Assembly: GCF_019801465.1 (NCBI RefSeq)
Contig: NZ_JAHVJA010000016.1
Coordinates: 1-64,000, forward strand
Reading direction: 5' to 3'
Source: Leisingera daeponensis
GTDB taxonomy: Bacteria; Pseudomonadota; Alphaproteobacteria; Rhodobacterales; Rhodobacteraceae
DNA: 64,000 nt
Positions 8,857 to 17,733 of the stretch are shown piece by piece. The position numbers and the translations under genes were made by a program. Each line of letters begins with the position of its first letter. The stretch's first letter is position 1. Under the pieces are notes generated by a model. That model ran no database searches. It worked only from the letters and a program-made list of their open reading frames with translations, and was not told the origin of the DNA.

Positions 8857-9902
8857 TCCGCCCCTCCCTTGGCCTGCTTCAAGGAGGGGTCATAGAAAAT
8901 CTCGGTAATGCGCCGTCCCTGCGGGGTCTTTTTGATCTGCACCACCACATCGACCATCTGGTAGAGCATGTCCTTGATCTCGCCGCGCTTGAGGTCGCGC
9001 CCGGCTTCGCTTTCCTTCACCAGCAGAGCCAGCTGCTCGAAGGCGAGCTGTGCGGAATCCGCGTGGATGGTCGTGATCGATCCTGCGTGGCCGGTGTTCA
9101 CATTGCGCAGATAGTAGAAGGCCGCGGCGTCGCGCAGCTCCTGCAGGAAGATCCGGTCAGGCCGCATCCGCAGGGCGCTTTCCAGAAGGTCACGTGCGGA
9201 CACATTGGCTTCGCCCTGGCCGCCTTTCGAATAGATCAGCCGCACCGCATTGGGCTGCGGCAGTTCGAGCTCCACGGTGTCCTCGATCGTGATCAGCCGT
9301 TCATGCTCGGGGATCAGCGGGATCAGAGCCTTGGAGAAGGTTGTTTTGCCCGAGCCGGTGGCGCCAGAAATCAGGATGTTTTTCTTGGCGGTGACGGCTT
9401 TCTTCAGAAAGGGGAGCCAAGCTTGGTCCCTGTGCAGCTGCATCAGCTCTCTGCTGTCCCCATCGGGCGTATCTGCATCGGCTGTGACGTCATCGAACAT
9501 CCCCAGCCTGGCCAGCTCGTCCAGTGTAAAGCTGCACTGAGCCGGTTTCCGGATCGTGATGCTGACAGTGCCTGCGGGAACCGCTGGCGGCACCACAATC
9601 TGAATCCGCTCGCCGCCCGGCAGAGAGCCGGACAGAAGCGGGCTGGTTTCGTTGATCTCCTGGCGGGCGTAGGAGCCGATGGCACGCACCATGCTCATGA
9701 GGAAGTCGAATGTCAGCTGAAGGACGCTGTGGGTCTCCCAGCCGGAATAGGCCTCGACGAAGACCTGGCCGGGGCTGTTGACGCAGATCTCGATGATATC
9801 CGGCCGGTCGAGGAAGCAGTTGAGCGGCTCCAGATAGGCCGCGAGTGCTACCGGCACCCGCTTTTCCGTGCCGATGGGACGGGGTGCGGTCATGGCAGTC
9901 AC
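8853..9902 (-). CDS. virB11: VirB11 traffic ATPase
   Basis: Hexameric cytoplasmic ATPase powering pilus assembly and substrate transfer. About 349 residues: N-terminal domain, then Walker A GATGSGKTTFSKAL near residue 180, the Asp box ITIEDTVELEL, and Walker B/His box ALRMRPDRIFLQELRD...GHAGSITTIHADS. The first start is GTG at 9902, overlapping the virB10 stop (GTGA); an ATG three codons in (9893) is equally possible. Everything required for activity is present. Confidence 0.95.
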   Translation of the reverse strand: MTAMTAPRPIGTEKRVPVALAAYLEPLNCFLDRPDIIEICVNSPGQVFVEAYSGWETHSVLQLTFDFLMSMVRAIGSYARQEINETSPLLSGSLPGGERIQIVVPPAVPAGTVSITIRKPAQCSFTLDELARLGMFDDVTADADTPDGDSRELMQLHRDQAWLPFLKKAVTAKKNILISGATGSGKTTFSKALIPLIPEHERLITIEDTVELELPQPNAVRLIYSKGGQGEANVSARDLLESALRMRPDRIFLQELRDAAAFYYLRNVNTGHAGSITTIHADSAQLAFEQLALLVKESEAGRDLKRGEIKDMLYQMVDVVVQIKKTPQGRRITEIFYDPSLKQAKGGAE

Positions 9903-11044
9903 CGCAGCATGTAGACAGGGGAAAAGTCCAGGTCGCGGGCAACCATCACGGCAACTTCCTCGCCTTGGTTCTTCCGCAGGATCACCGGCACGTTAATGGT
10001 GTTTTCCAGCTCTATTTCAGCCAGCCTGCTGGCACCGTTGCTTGTGCTCTCATATTCGCCGTCGTCATCATGGCGGTTTGCGGCAATCGCCAGGGCGTCA
10101 TCAATGATTGACAGCATCATGGTGCCGCCGAAGCGGGTCCAGAACCGGGTATCCACATCTCCCTCAAATCCGCTGCGGCCGAGGGCATCGGTGGCAGGAG
10201 ATGCCAAGCTGACAATGACACCATTGGGGGTTTCCGCCCGGGTCCACACCACGAACAGGCGCTTGTTGCCCCGCTTCAAGCCGCCCTGATATTCGCCAAT
10301 GATCCGGGTTCCCCGTTCCAGCAGAACAACCGCGCCGGTGGTGGAGAAAATGTCGTCGGTCACGCTGCAGCGGACCATGCCCGGGTTGCTGGAATCCATC
10401 GCCGTTTCAAGCGCGCAGGGGATCATTGTTCCCTGGGTGATGGTCAAATGCGGATTGTCGAGAAGCTTGGCTTTGGCGGGCGAGGGCGCCCCGGTGAGCA
10501 GCGAAGACGCAAAGCCGCTCAAGTCTCCACCTGCACTGTCGGCGGCACTGCCGAACAGGCCGCCGGGGCTGCCCGCTGCCGCGTCCGCATTGGCTGCTCC
10601 GGTGCCGCGGGGACCTGAGTAGGCCAGGAGCGGGGCACGCTTCGAGCTTTCATAGATCAGGTCTGCCTCGCTGGGCGGGGACGGGCGACGCTCTTCCTTG
10701 GCTCTGGTCTGTTCGATAGGGCCGAGCGGCTTCACCGGCTCAGACGGAACCGGTTCCGGCAGAACAGCAGGTGCCGGATCCGGAAGATCGGCGGGCTGGA
10801 AGCCGCCGCTGGAGCGGATCCGCGTGAAGCTCTGCTGCGTTTCCGGCTCCTCCGGCACCTTGTTGCTGGGCCATTGCGCGTAGGCGGCGATACCAAGGAA
10901 GGTGATACCCGCCAGCACCAAAAGCTTCTTCCGGGCTTCGCCATCCAGCCCGCCGGTCTTCTCGGTAGTGACGGAGGAGATGCCGCGCTCTTCGGGGATT
11001 GCGCTTTCGGTCCCGGCTTCAAGTGGGTTCTTGTCGTCAGCCAT
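9899..11044 (-). CDS. virB10: VirB10 / TrbI-like channel protein
   Basis: Spans both membranes and links the ATPases to the outer-membrane core. The start at 11044 (MADDKNPLEAG) has GGGGAA upstream; longer in-frame starts would overlap virB9. Layout: cytoplasmic tail of about 37 residues, one membrane segment (KKLLVLAGITFLGIAAYA), a proline-rich periplasmic linker (about 60-150), then the conserved C-terminal barrel with LTITQGTMIPCALETAMDS, GAVVLLERGTRIIGEY and DTRFWTRFGGTMMLS. The antenna helices that cross the outer membrane lie within the last 100 residues. It overlaps virB11 by four bases. Confidence 0.93.
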   Translation of the reverse strand: MADDKNPLEAGTESAIPEERGISSVTTEKTGGLDGEARKKLLVLAGITFLGIAAYAQWPSNKVPEEPETQQSFTRIRSSGGFQPADLPDPAPAVLPEPVPSEPVKPLGPIEQTRAKEERRPSPPSEADLIYESSKRAPLLAYSGPRGTGAANADAAAGSPGGLFGSAADSAGGDLSGFASSLLTGAPSPAKAKLLDNPHLTITQGTMIPCALETAMDSSNPGMVRCSVTDDIFSTTGAVVLLERGTRIIGEYQGGLKRGNKRLFVVWTRAETPNGVIVSLASPATDALGRSGFEGDVDTRFWTRFGGTMMLSIIDDALAIAANRHDDDGEYESTSNGASRLAEIELENTINVPVILRKNQGEEVAVMVARDLDFSPVYMLR

Positions 11045-11046
11045 GA

Positions 11047-11892
11047 TTATTCCCCGATGATTTCGCGCCGCACTGAACGGGAAACGGTGCCCGTGCCTGT
11101 GCCGCTGCGGCCCTCGCCGGGCCACATGTTGTAAATCGCCGTCACTTGGTTCCCGAGGCGCAGGCGCAGTTCCGGCGCTATGTCGTGGACGATGATCTGG
11201 TTCTTCCGGACGGTTGTGTTTGCGGTGCGCTCTCGCCCGTTTTCCACGATGAAAACAGAAGGCAGCCGGGTGCGGCGCTTGAACGACAGCACGGTCATTT
11301 CGCCATTGTCATAGGCGCTGGCGGGCTGCAGGTCGCGGGAGCCGGCCGCCAGGTAGCGCCAGTTCTTTGTACCGGTTGTTGCCACCGCATCGGCAAGCCG
11401 CGCTGCTGCAGCCTGTTCCTGCGCGCGGGCTTTGTGTTCGGCAGCTTCCGCACGCCTGCGCTCCGCCTCGTCGCCGGGGTAGGTGTAGCGGATCTGGAAA
11501 TAGACATCCCGCGTGTTGTGCATGATTTCGCCGTCGCGGGTGATCAGCTCCATGGAATAGGTGCGCGTTGTGCCATCCGCCCGCATGGTGGCGACCTGGA
11601 GATTGGTTGGAGGATTGGCCTCGCGCGCCTTGAGGTAGAGGATGTTTCCCCGCGGCTGGATTTCCCAGGCAATCGTGTCGCCGCCCGCTACATCGATGAT
11701 TTCTTCGCTCTGGGCAAAAACGATCTGAACCGTGGTGCGGATGGTGCCGATCACGCGCACAACATCCCATTCGTTATAGCGCACCGAGCGCACGCGGCTG
11801 TCCGACCGTGAAGGATCGGGGATATCCAGTGCCGCCGCCGGACCCGCGGCGGCCAGCAGGGCACTGGCCAGAAGGGCTGCTTTCAGTCTCAT
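11047..11892 (-). CDS. virB9: VirB9 outer-membrane core component
   Basis: A 281-residue periplasmic protein that forms the outer-membrane ring with VirB7 and VirB10. An N-terminal Sec signal (MRLKAALLASALLAAAGPAAA) is followed by the family strand DSRVRSVRYNEWDVVRV and, in the C-terminal domain, KNWRYLAAGSRDLQPASAYDNGEMTVLSF and IVHDIAPELRLRLGNQVTAIYN. An Ala/Glu/Arg-rich helical linker (about residues 140-170) joins the two domains. The gene overlaps virB8 by four bases and ends two bases before the virB10 start. Confidence 0.93.
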   Translation of the reverse strand: MRLKAALLASALLAAAGPAAALDIPDPSRSDSRVRSVRYNEWDVVRVIGTIRTTVQIVFAQSEEIIDVAGGDTIAWEIQPRGNILYLKAREANPPTNLQVATMRADGTTRTYSMELITRDGEIMHNTRDVYFQIRYTYPGDEAERRRAEAAEHKARAQEQAAAARLADAVATTGTKNWRYLAAGSRDLQPASAYDNGEMTVLSFKRRTRLPSVFIVENGRERTANTTVRKNQIIVHDIAPELRLRLGNQVTAIYNMWPGEGRSGTGTGTVSRSVRREIIGE

Positions 11893-12575
11893 TCCACCAC
11901 CTCCGGGTCAGCACGGTAGTTGTTGGCGATGAAGCCCAGCGGGTTGATCAGCCGGTCTTCGGAGCTGATTTCAGCACGCGGGTCGAATTCAAAATTGATG
12001 GTGGCCACCCAATGGCTGCGGGTTCGGAGGTCTTCCCGCTCATTGATTTCGGTGCGGTAGAAGCGCACCTGGGCCAGCCCGTCCCCGAGGAAGGCAATCG
12101 AGCGGATCTTGATCTCCGCCTTGGTGTCCTTGCCGTAAGTATACTGCGGGCTTTGCGGGTTGCTGGCATTGTAATAGTCCGAGAACTCTCGCTGAGCTTC
12201 GGGCGAGGACAGAAGCGAGACTTCGTGAAAAATCGCTTCCCGCTCGGCGTAGGTGTAGCCTTCCCGCGCCCGCACGTAGCGGGCAAGAAAATAGCGCGAT
12301 ACGGCCTCGTCATAGGTCTGCCCGCCGTCTTCCAGTGCAGTCATGACCTCCGGCACGCCGCTGGCTTCGTCCACGCGGATCACAAAAGGCGTGACCTCTT
12401 TCAGCGGTGCCAGTGCCGCCACCGCCGAGACAGCCGCCAGGGCCAGCACGCTCGCACAGCCGGCGATGATCCAGGCCACCCGCTTTGACCGTTCTGCGGC
12501 AATGCGCAGGTCATAATCAAAGGACCGCGCCTCGCTCAGGTATTTCTGGAATTCCTTGTCGTGTGCATCCTTCAT
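11889..12575 (-). CDS. virB8: VirB8 assembly factor
   Basis: A bitopic inner-membrane protein that nucleates channel assembly. Cytoplasmic N-terminus of about 30 residues, one membrane segment (VAWIIAGCASVLALAAVSAVAAL), then an NTF2-like periplasmic domain with the family features PLKEVTPFVIRVDEASG, SRYFLARYVRAREGYT and TRSHWVATINFEFDP. At 228 residues it is of normal size. It is preceded by the small lipoprotein gene with a two-base gap and overlaps virB9. Confidence 0.93.
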   Translation of the reverse strand: MKDAHDKEFQKYLSEARSFDYDLRIAAERSKRVAWIIAGCASVLALAAVSAVAALAPLKEVTPFVIRVDEASGVPEVMTALEDGGQTYDEAVSRYFLARYVRAREGYTYAEREAIFHEVSLLSSPEAQREFSDYYNASNPQSPQYTYGKDTKAEIKIRSIAFLGDGLAQVRFYRTEINEREDLRTRSHWVATINFEFDPRAEISSEDRLINPLGFIANNYRADPEVVE

Positions 12576-12577
12576 GA

Positions 12578-12772
12578 TCAGCTCCCGCGGCTATCCTGAT
12601 CGGTGGGATTTGCGAGCCCGATTTCCTTCTGCTTCTGGAGCACGGCCTCCTGGTAGTCCCATTTCGTGGGGTTCAGCGGGCGCACCATGCTTCCCCTGAC
12701 ATCGGGCAGCGGAATCACCGGGGCGCAAGCGGTGACGCCAAGCGCCGCCGCCAGAACAATAAGCTTTTTCAT
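12578..12772 (-). CDS. virB7: VirB7-like small lipoprotein
   Basis: A 64-residue lipoprotein with the signal MKKLIVLAAALGVTAC; the lipobox VTAC places the modified cysteine at residue 16. A short proline-rich segment (APVIPLPDVRGSMVRPLNP) follows, a common feature of these stabilisers of the VirB9 ring. Assignment rests on size, lipobox and position between virB6 and virB8, as sequence similarity among VirB7 proteins is very low. Confidence 0.75.
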   Translation of the reverse strand: MKKLIVLAAALGVTACAPVIPLPDVRGSMVRPLNPTKWDYQEAVLQKQKEIGLANPTDQDSRGS

Positions 12773-12817
12773 GTAATACCTGGTGTTTGAGGGTGATGGG
12801 ACCGGATTTGCGCGGCC

Positions 12818-13711
12818 TCAGGTTCTGGTTGCGGAGCCGCTATGCGTGCTGTTTCCACCGCCGCTGCTTGAGCTGCCCAGGAGTTTCCGCTCAACAACCC
12901 GTTGAAGCGCGCCCGTGGAGGCACCCGTGCCAGCGGTCAGCGCCGAGGCTATGGACGGCAGGAGAAAGAAGAAGATTGTTGAGCACAGGAGACCAACACA
13001 GAAGGTGAACAGCGCGATGGTGCCGTCTTTCAGATCGATATTTGTATAGACCTCTCCAACGAAGGACGTGATGACAACAGATAGAACGACCACCAACAGC
13101 TTCAGGATGGCAAAATTTACAGTTTGCCCAAGCCAGCCAAAGAACCAGCCGCGTGTGTGATCGAACAACGCGAATGCGATGAAGAGGGGGCCAATAGCTG
13201 CCATGATGGCCAGTCCAAAGTGCACCAGAATAGAAACTACAAAAGTGATGGATGCGAAAATGGCTGCAAAGAACATGACAACCAAGGACATCAGGTAACC
13301 GTAAAAACTCCCCGGAATACTGCTTCCGTAAGCTTCTCTGACGTCCGCGCTGATAAGGGAGGCTTGGGTCATTACGGAATCCGCGGGCAAGTTTCCCTTT
13401 CCCCCAGTCAACGTTTCTACAAATTGCGGTATATCGGACCGGATCAGGTCTCCAACCCATGCTGAATAATCACCAGCTTGAGTTGCCAAGGTCCAAATGA
13501 TTGCGAGCTTTATTCCTCTTGCGAGGAAGTCCATCACCGGCTCCTGGATCATGCCGCGCATGATCGCAAAACCATACAGCAAGATATACAGGGTCATAGC
13601 CGCGGTGAGCGGGGCGCTCACAGCAGAGGACATATTGCTGCTGATTGTGTTTGTGTGCTCGGTCAGGCCGTCGCCCAAACCGTCATATAGTGTCTGAATA
13701 ATTCCAGCCAT
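12818..13711 (-). CDS. virB6: VirB6 / TrbL polytopic membrane protein
   Basis: A 297-residue inner-membrane channel component with about six hydrophobic segments, including AAMTLYILLYGFAIMRG, YLMSLVVMFFAAIFASI, LAIMAAIGPLFIAFALF and ALFTFCVGLLCSTIFFFLL. The motif GPLFIAFALFDHTRGWFFGWL with its conserved tryptophans is characteristic. The tail is Ser/Gly-rich. Codon use here and in the next gene upstream is visibly less GC-rich than in the flanking vir genes, perhaps reflecting separate exchange of the entry-exclusion/VirB6 segment. Confidence 0.9.
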   Translation of the reverse strand: MAGIIQTLYDGLGDGLTEHTNTISSNMSSAVSAPLTAAMTLYILLYGFAIMRGMIQEPVMDFLARGIKLAIIWTLATQAGDYSAWVGDLIRSDIPQFVETLTGGKGNLPADSVMTQASLISADVREAYGSSIPGSFYGYLMSLVVMFFAAIFASITFVVSILVHFGLAIMAAIGPLFIAFALFDHTRGWFFGWLGQTVNFAILKLLVVVLSVVITSFVGEVYTNIDLKDGTIALFTFCVGLLCSTIFFFLLPSIASALTAGTGASTGALQRVVERKLLGSSSSGGGNSTHSGSATRT

Positions 13712-13738
13712 GCCGATCCACCCACATAAAAAGCGGTT

Positions 13739-13993
13739 TCACTCCGAGGGGGTGCCGCCAAATAGCCTTTTTGCGGCCTGCCGCTCACGATCGATTTGAA
13801 CTTTTTCCTGGGCTCGCCAGGCATTGGTGCAATTTGCGTCGAGATTGGCACCGTCGGACAACTCGCATTTCTTAAGCACGGCGGCGCGCTCAGCTTCGTT
13901 TTGCACGAAGTACTCCACGGAGCGATTTTCTTCTTTGCAGGCAGAAATTGCGCTGAAGAATGCGATGGTGATGAGAAAATGTTGTGTTTTCAT
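13739..13993 (-). CDS. eexN: EexN-type entry-exclusion lipoprotein
   Basis: An 84-residue lipoprotein with signal MKTQHFLITIAFFSAISAC (lipobox ISAC), followed by RSVEYFVQNEAERAAVLKKC and a second cysteine pair around NLDANCTNAWRAQEK. This arrangement is typical of EexN proteins that lie between virB5 and virB6 and block redundant conjugation into cells already carrying the element. The start at 13993 is chosen because the signal peptide begins there. Its presence favours a conjugative rather than an effector-delivery role for this system. Confidence 0.8.
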   Translation of the reverse strand: MKTQHFLITIAFFSAISACKEENRSVEYFVQNEAERAAVLKKCELSDGANLDANCTNAWRAQEKVQIDRERQAAKRLFGGTPSE

Positions 13994-14003
13994 GGCGATA
14001 TCA

Positions 14004-14726
14004 TCAATTTTCAGAAGGGTAGTTCTGGAACATGCGCTGTGCAGCCGCGCGTTCGCGTTCAATCATTTGCAGTTCAACCTGCCGCTGCCTTTGAGCCTCT
14101 GCCTTGGTCTGCGCCTCTTGCAGCATGGCGAGCCCCTGGATGCGGTTGGTGTCGTTCTGCAGCATGGCCTGCTCGACCGAGAGGCGGGCGTTCAGGGCGT
14201 TGATCTCCTTCTGAGTTTCCGCCCGGCCGATTTCCATGCGCAGCTTTTCCAGCCCGGATAGCCGGTCGTCGGCTACCTGCAGAATGCGGTCTCCCATGGC
14301 GGCATTCCGGGCGCTCTGGCCTTTGATGCGCTCCAGTTCGTTCCGGTAGAAATCCTCGGCGGAGATGTCCGCGCCAATCAGAGAGGCATGATCGTAGACA
14401 TCCCGCGCGGCCCCGGCCAGTTCCCCCAAGCCATCGAGATCGACATCAAAGGCGCTGGCAATCCGCATTGCATCAGCACCCAGCAGCTCCCGGACTTTGG
14501 GATCATTAAGCGCCTCGGCAATGTCATCCATGCTGGTCAGGCCGTTCACAGAGTCATAGAGACGTCTGGCCTCCTCAAGCTCCTTTGCCATCTGCGCGAG
14601 TTCCTTGGCGAACTGCGCCTTGGCGTTGGCGATGGCTGTAGCATCGACAACTGGGACACCTGCGGCATGCGCGCCTGTGCATGACAGGGTCAGAGCGACT
14701 GCGGATGTGAGCAGGAGTTTTTTCAT
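14004..14726 (-). CDS. virB5: VirB5 minor pilin
   Basis: A 240-residue secreted protein with signal MKKLLLTSAVALTLSCTGAHA and a mostly helical body (P-type VirB5/TraC fold). Adhesin-like pilus tip component contacting recipient cells. The C-terminal half (LSGLEKLRMEIGRAETQKEINALN...) is strongly helical. It overlaps virB4 by four bases. Confidence 0.88.
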   Translation of the reverse strand: MKKLLLTSAVALTLSCTGAHAAGVPVVDATAIANAKAQFAKELAQMAKELEEARRLYDSVNGLTSMDDIAEALNDPKVRELLGADAMRIASAFDVDLDGLGELAGAARDVYDHASLIGADISAEDFYRNELERIKGQSARNAAMGDRILQVADDRLSGLEKLRMEIGRAETQKEINALNARLSVEQAMLQNDTNRIQGLAMLQEAQTKAEAQRQRQVELQMIERERAAAQRMFQNYPSEN

Positions 14727-17083
14727 TCCATCTCCTTTCGTCTTTGGAACAGAAGGGGAAGCCAGTGTGCAGGATCCGGGTTATCAGCCCGCAGCTCACG
14801 CATGATTTCATTGGTGGCGGTGCGGCCTGAAAGAACAGTCAGGACGTCATCAAGCCCGGTCAGATCCAGATCGCAGACCACCGAGTTCCCGCCCTGTTTC
14901 ACCAGGAAGTGTCCCCGCGGCAGCTCGTTCCGGATGATGTCGAATTCCCGTTCGGACAGCCCGAAGCCGTCTATAAGGTCGGCCCGGCTGGCCTTGTCCG
15001 AGCCGAAGAAGATCAGGTTCGCACATTGCTCAATCACGGTCCGGGCGATTGGGCTGGCAAGCACGTCCGAGGGGGACTGGGTGCCTGCTACGATGATGCC
15101 GTTCTGCTTCCGGATCACCTTCAGCTTGTCCCGCACAAAAGACACGAAATAGGGGTCCGACAGCGCTTTCCAGAATTCATCGATAAAGATTGCGATGCGC
15201 TGGCCGTTGATCAGCTGCTCGACCCTGTACATGAGGTACATCATGATCGGATTGCGAATTTCGGGGTCATCCAGGAACGCGGTGATATCAAAACCCGCCA
15301 GGCTGGCCCCGAAATCGATTGTGTCCGCCTGGTTATCGAATACCCAGCCGAGCTGGCCGGCCTCGCACCAGCGGTCGAGCCGGTTGCCGATATCCCCGGC
15401 GCCCCGGCCGAAGCCCAGCAGTTCTTTCAGCGTCGAGACCGAGCGCTGTCCGCGGGGCAGGGTGGCCAGCGAGGCAACTGCAGTTTCGATACGCTTCTGG
15501 TCTTCGGCAGAGAAACGGCAGCTGTCGTCGCCGCCGCTCAGCATGCTTTTCACCAGCGAGATGAGAAACGGCGTGGCTTCGGGCGTCGCGTCGATCGCCA
15601 TGAAGGGGGCACAGCCCGTTGGCTGCCCGGGCTGAAAGCTGAGGTAGCTTCCGCCAAGAGCGCGCACGAAAATCTCGCAGCCGTAATCCTTGTCAAAGAG
15701 GATGCCCTTCGCCCCGAACTTTTCCAGCTGGGACAGCATGAAGGTCTGGAAAACGGTCTTGCCCGAGCCGGAGGGGCCGCAGATAAGCGCATGCCCCAGG
15801 TCTTCGACATGGAAGTTGTAATAGAAAGGGGTGCCCGCGGTGGAGCGCAGTTTGGCGACGGCGCCGCCCCATTCGTTACCGCTCCTGTGCCCGGCCGGGA
15901 AATTGTGCAAGGGGGCCATTGCCGTGAAATTCCGGCTGGTGACCAAGGCAGGGCGGATGCGGAACGGGTGATTGCCGGGGAGCTGGGACCAGAAGGCGCT
16001 TTCAAGGCCCAGGTCTTCCCGGCCCGCGACAGCGCCGGATTCCGACAGCAGGTTCTTGGCGTCTGCCACGTGGTTTTTCAGGGCCTTCGCGTCGCTGGCA
16101 AAGACCGCCAGGCTGAGGTTGTGTTCGCCCATGACGTAATGGCCGGACATGAGCTCATCGCGCGCTTCGACCAGTTGGTCCGCCTGGGACAGCGCAGGAT
16201 CCTTGGAGTTGCGCATGCGGCCTTCCTTGAGCGACATGGCACGGAGGGCTTCATTCTTGGCCACGCAGCGGAAGGATTGCGTCAGCACGAATTGAAACGG
16301 GGCCGTCAGCAGGTTGTCGAGCATATTGGGGCGGGTGACGGCGTGGTACTCCTTCACGCCGAACATGGCACCAAAGGTGGAAGCGGCCGGGTGCCGGATC
16401 TCAAACGCCTCCCGGCCGAAAATCACCCGGTCGGTGTAGATCGCATTGCCGATGGTGCCCATGACAACAGGGACGGGCTCATTGTGGCCGGTGATGAGCT
16501 GTCGCAGCACACTGGCAGGCTGGGAGATCAGCAGGCCCCGGCTGTTGCGCTCCACAGCCAGCCGCCGGGGCTTGAACCGGCTCAGGTTGCTGAGGAGCTG
16601 CAGGGTTTTGTCATCCAGTTCGCCAAGCAGATCCTGGTCCACCTCGATCTGGCTGGTCCGGGCGCGGCGGACACCTTTCGCCAGCTTGGCGCCGGGCAGC
16701 TCCCGTGGCTGCATGTAGACCGTCAGGTAAATATCGTTTCTGAAGAGTGTCTTCCGCTCAAGCTTTTCGCGGTAGGCGGCGTCAATCCACTTACTTGTCT
16801 CCGATGAGAAACCGCCTTCGGGGTAGTCGTCATCTGCTGTGCGGACCACGTGCACGTAAAGCATCATATTGTCATCGGCGATGTTGCGAAGGGCATGGTT
16901 GAGGTTGTTGTGCAGGGTATTTATCCGCTGCCGGTCAGCGGTTTCAAAGGAGACGCCTTCCAGCTTGAGCATCTGGAAAGCGCCGCGGCCGCGCGTGATA
17001 ATGGTGTGCTCGTCGGAGTGCCGGATATACGGCAGGTAGCGGTCAGCGGTCAGCTCCGCTTTGATTTTCTTGGCAAAACCCAT
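14723..17083 (-). CDS. virB4: VirB4 ATPase
   Basis: The largest energising ATPase of the system, 786 residues, peripheral to the inner membrane. Start ATG at 17083, within the virB3 stop (TGATG); a TTG one codon earlier is less likely. The N-terminal CagE/TrbE domain is followed by Walker A ICGPSGSGKTVFQTFMLSQ near residue 435, Walker B RIAIFIDEFWKAL, and GIIVAGTQSPSDVLASPIA. All motifs are intact. It is coupled to virB3 upstream and virB5 downstream. Confidence 0.95.
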   Translation of the reverse strand: MGFAKKIKAELTADRYLPYIRHSDEHTIITRGRGAFQMLKLEGVSFETADRQRINTLHNNLNHALRNIADDNMMLYVHVVRTADDDYPEGGFSSETSKWIDAAYREKLERKTLFRNDIYLTVYMQPRELPGAKLAKGVRRARTSQIEVDQDLLGELDDKTLQLLSNLSRFKPRRLAVERNSRGLLISQPASVLRQLITGHNEPVPVVMGTIGNAIYTDRVIFGREAFEIRHPAASTFGAMFGVKEYHAVTRPNMLDNLLTAPFQFVLTQSFRCVAKNEALRAMSLKEGRMRNSKDPALSQADQLVEARDELMSGHYVMGEHNLSLAVFASDAKALKNHVADAKNLLSESGAVAGREDLGLESAFWSQLPGNHPFRIRPALVTSRNFTAMAPLHNFPAGHRSGNEWGGAVAKLRSTAGTPFYYNFHVEDLGHALICGPSGSGKTVFQTFMLSQLEKFGAKGILFDKDYGCEIFVRALGGSYLSFQPGQPTGCAPFMAIDATPEATPFLISLVKSMLSGGDDSCRFSAEDQKRIETAVASLATLPRGQRSVSTLKELLGFGRGAGDIGNRLDRWCEAGQLGWVFDNQADTIDFGASLAGFDITAFLDDPEIRNPIMMYLMYRVEQLINGQRIAIFIDEFWKALSDPYFVSFVRDKLKVIRKQNGIIVAGTQSPSDVLASPIARTVIEQCANLIFFGSDKASRADLIDGFGLSEREFDIIRNELPRGHFLVKQGGNSVVCDLDLTGLDDVLTVLSGRTATNEIMRELRADNPDPAHWLPLLFQRRKEME

Positions 17084-17406
17084 CAATCAATTTCCTCGAT
17101 CCTGTAGTCCCGCTTGAGGCGCAGAGCCGAGGACGAAGAACCGCCCCAGAACCGGTGATTGAGGCAGTGTGCGCCGGTGTCGAACCAGCGGAACAGAATG
17201 CGGAAGGCGTTCTGGTCGCGCTGCACGATGAAACGTGACACGGCGAGAAAAGGGAGAGCCAGGAGCAGGTAGAAAATCGAGTCCGCAGCAATCATTGCCA
17301 GGCCCGCGGCCCCGCAGGAGATCGCAAAGGCTTCCATAGGAATGCCCCAGATCATCGCCGGGCGTGTCAGCGCCAGGAACAGCGGATCCTCGTTGATCTT
17401 TTCCAT
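17083..17406 (-). CDS. virB3: VirB3 inner-membrane protein
   Basis: A 107-residue protein with the family N-terminus EDPLFLALTRPAMIWGIPME and two adjacent membrane segments (about 20-60). It works with VirB4 in pilus assembly. Start ATG at 17406 with AAGGGAGG about ten bases upstream; a TTG two codons earlier is possible. The C-terminal RFWGGSSSSALRLKRDYRIEE is conserved in P-type systems. Confidence 0.92.
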   Translation of the reverse strand: MEKINEDPLFLALTRPAMIWGIPMEAFAISCGAAGLAMIAADSIFYLLLALPFLAVSRFIVQRDQNAFRILFRWFDTGAHCLNHRFWGGSSSSALRLKRDYRIEEID

Positions 17407-17434
17407 GTCCAAATCGCCTCCCTTTCCCGGTTGC

Positions 17435-17722
17435 TCAAGCGGTGATCATCGTCAGCACATCGGTCGAGGCGTAGATCAGGACGATGCCGCCCACGACCCA
17501 GCCTGCGCGCCGCAGGTCAACGAAGTTGAAGAGCCAGCCAAGCCCCACCAGCATGAGCCCGATGAGGGCGAGCGGCTGTTTCGCGTTGTTGAATTCATCA
17601 ACGATGTTGTTGAAGAAATCCGTGAAGCCCGCGGCCGCGGCAGGCTGTGCGGCCAGGGTCAGGATGGCGGCCATGACAATGGGCGCCGCAAAGTTGCGGC
17701 GTTTGGCGAAATCGGTTCGCAT
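17435..17722 (-). CDS. virB2: VirB2 major pilin precursor
   Basis: A 95-residue prepilin: a long signal ending QPAAAA near residue 30, then the mature pilin with two membrane helices (QPLALIGLMLVGLGWLFNF and AGWVVGGIVLIYASTDVLTMI) around a short basic loop DLRR. This is the standard VirB2/TrbC layout. It lies 11 bp after virB1 and 28 bp before virB3. Confidence 0.9.
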   Translation of the reverse strand: MRTDFAKRRNFAAPIVMAAILTLAAQPAAAAGFTDFFNNIVDEFNNAKQPLALIGLMLVGLGWLFNFVDLRRAGWVVGGIVLIYASTDVLTMITA

Positions 17723-17733
17723 GAAGGTCTCCT

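Noticed and set aside
6796-8895. A 699-codon open frame on the plus strand opposite virD4
   Set aside because: virD4 has all its motifs; the opposite frame has none and no start signal.
14909-16807. A long open frame (over 600 codons) on the plus strand
   Set aside because: It lies antisense to virB4, has no ribosome site and a low-complexity composition typical of the opposite strand of a GC-rich gene.
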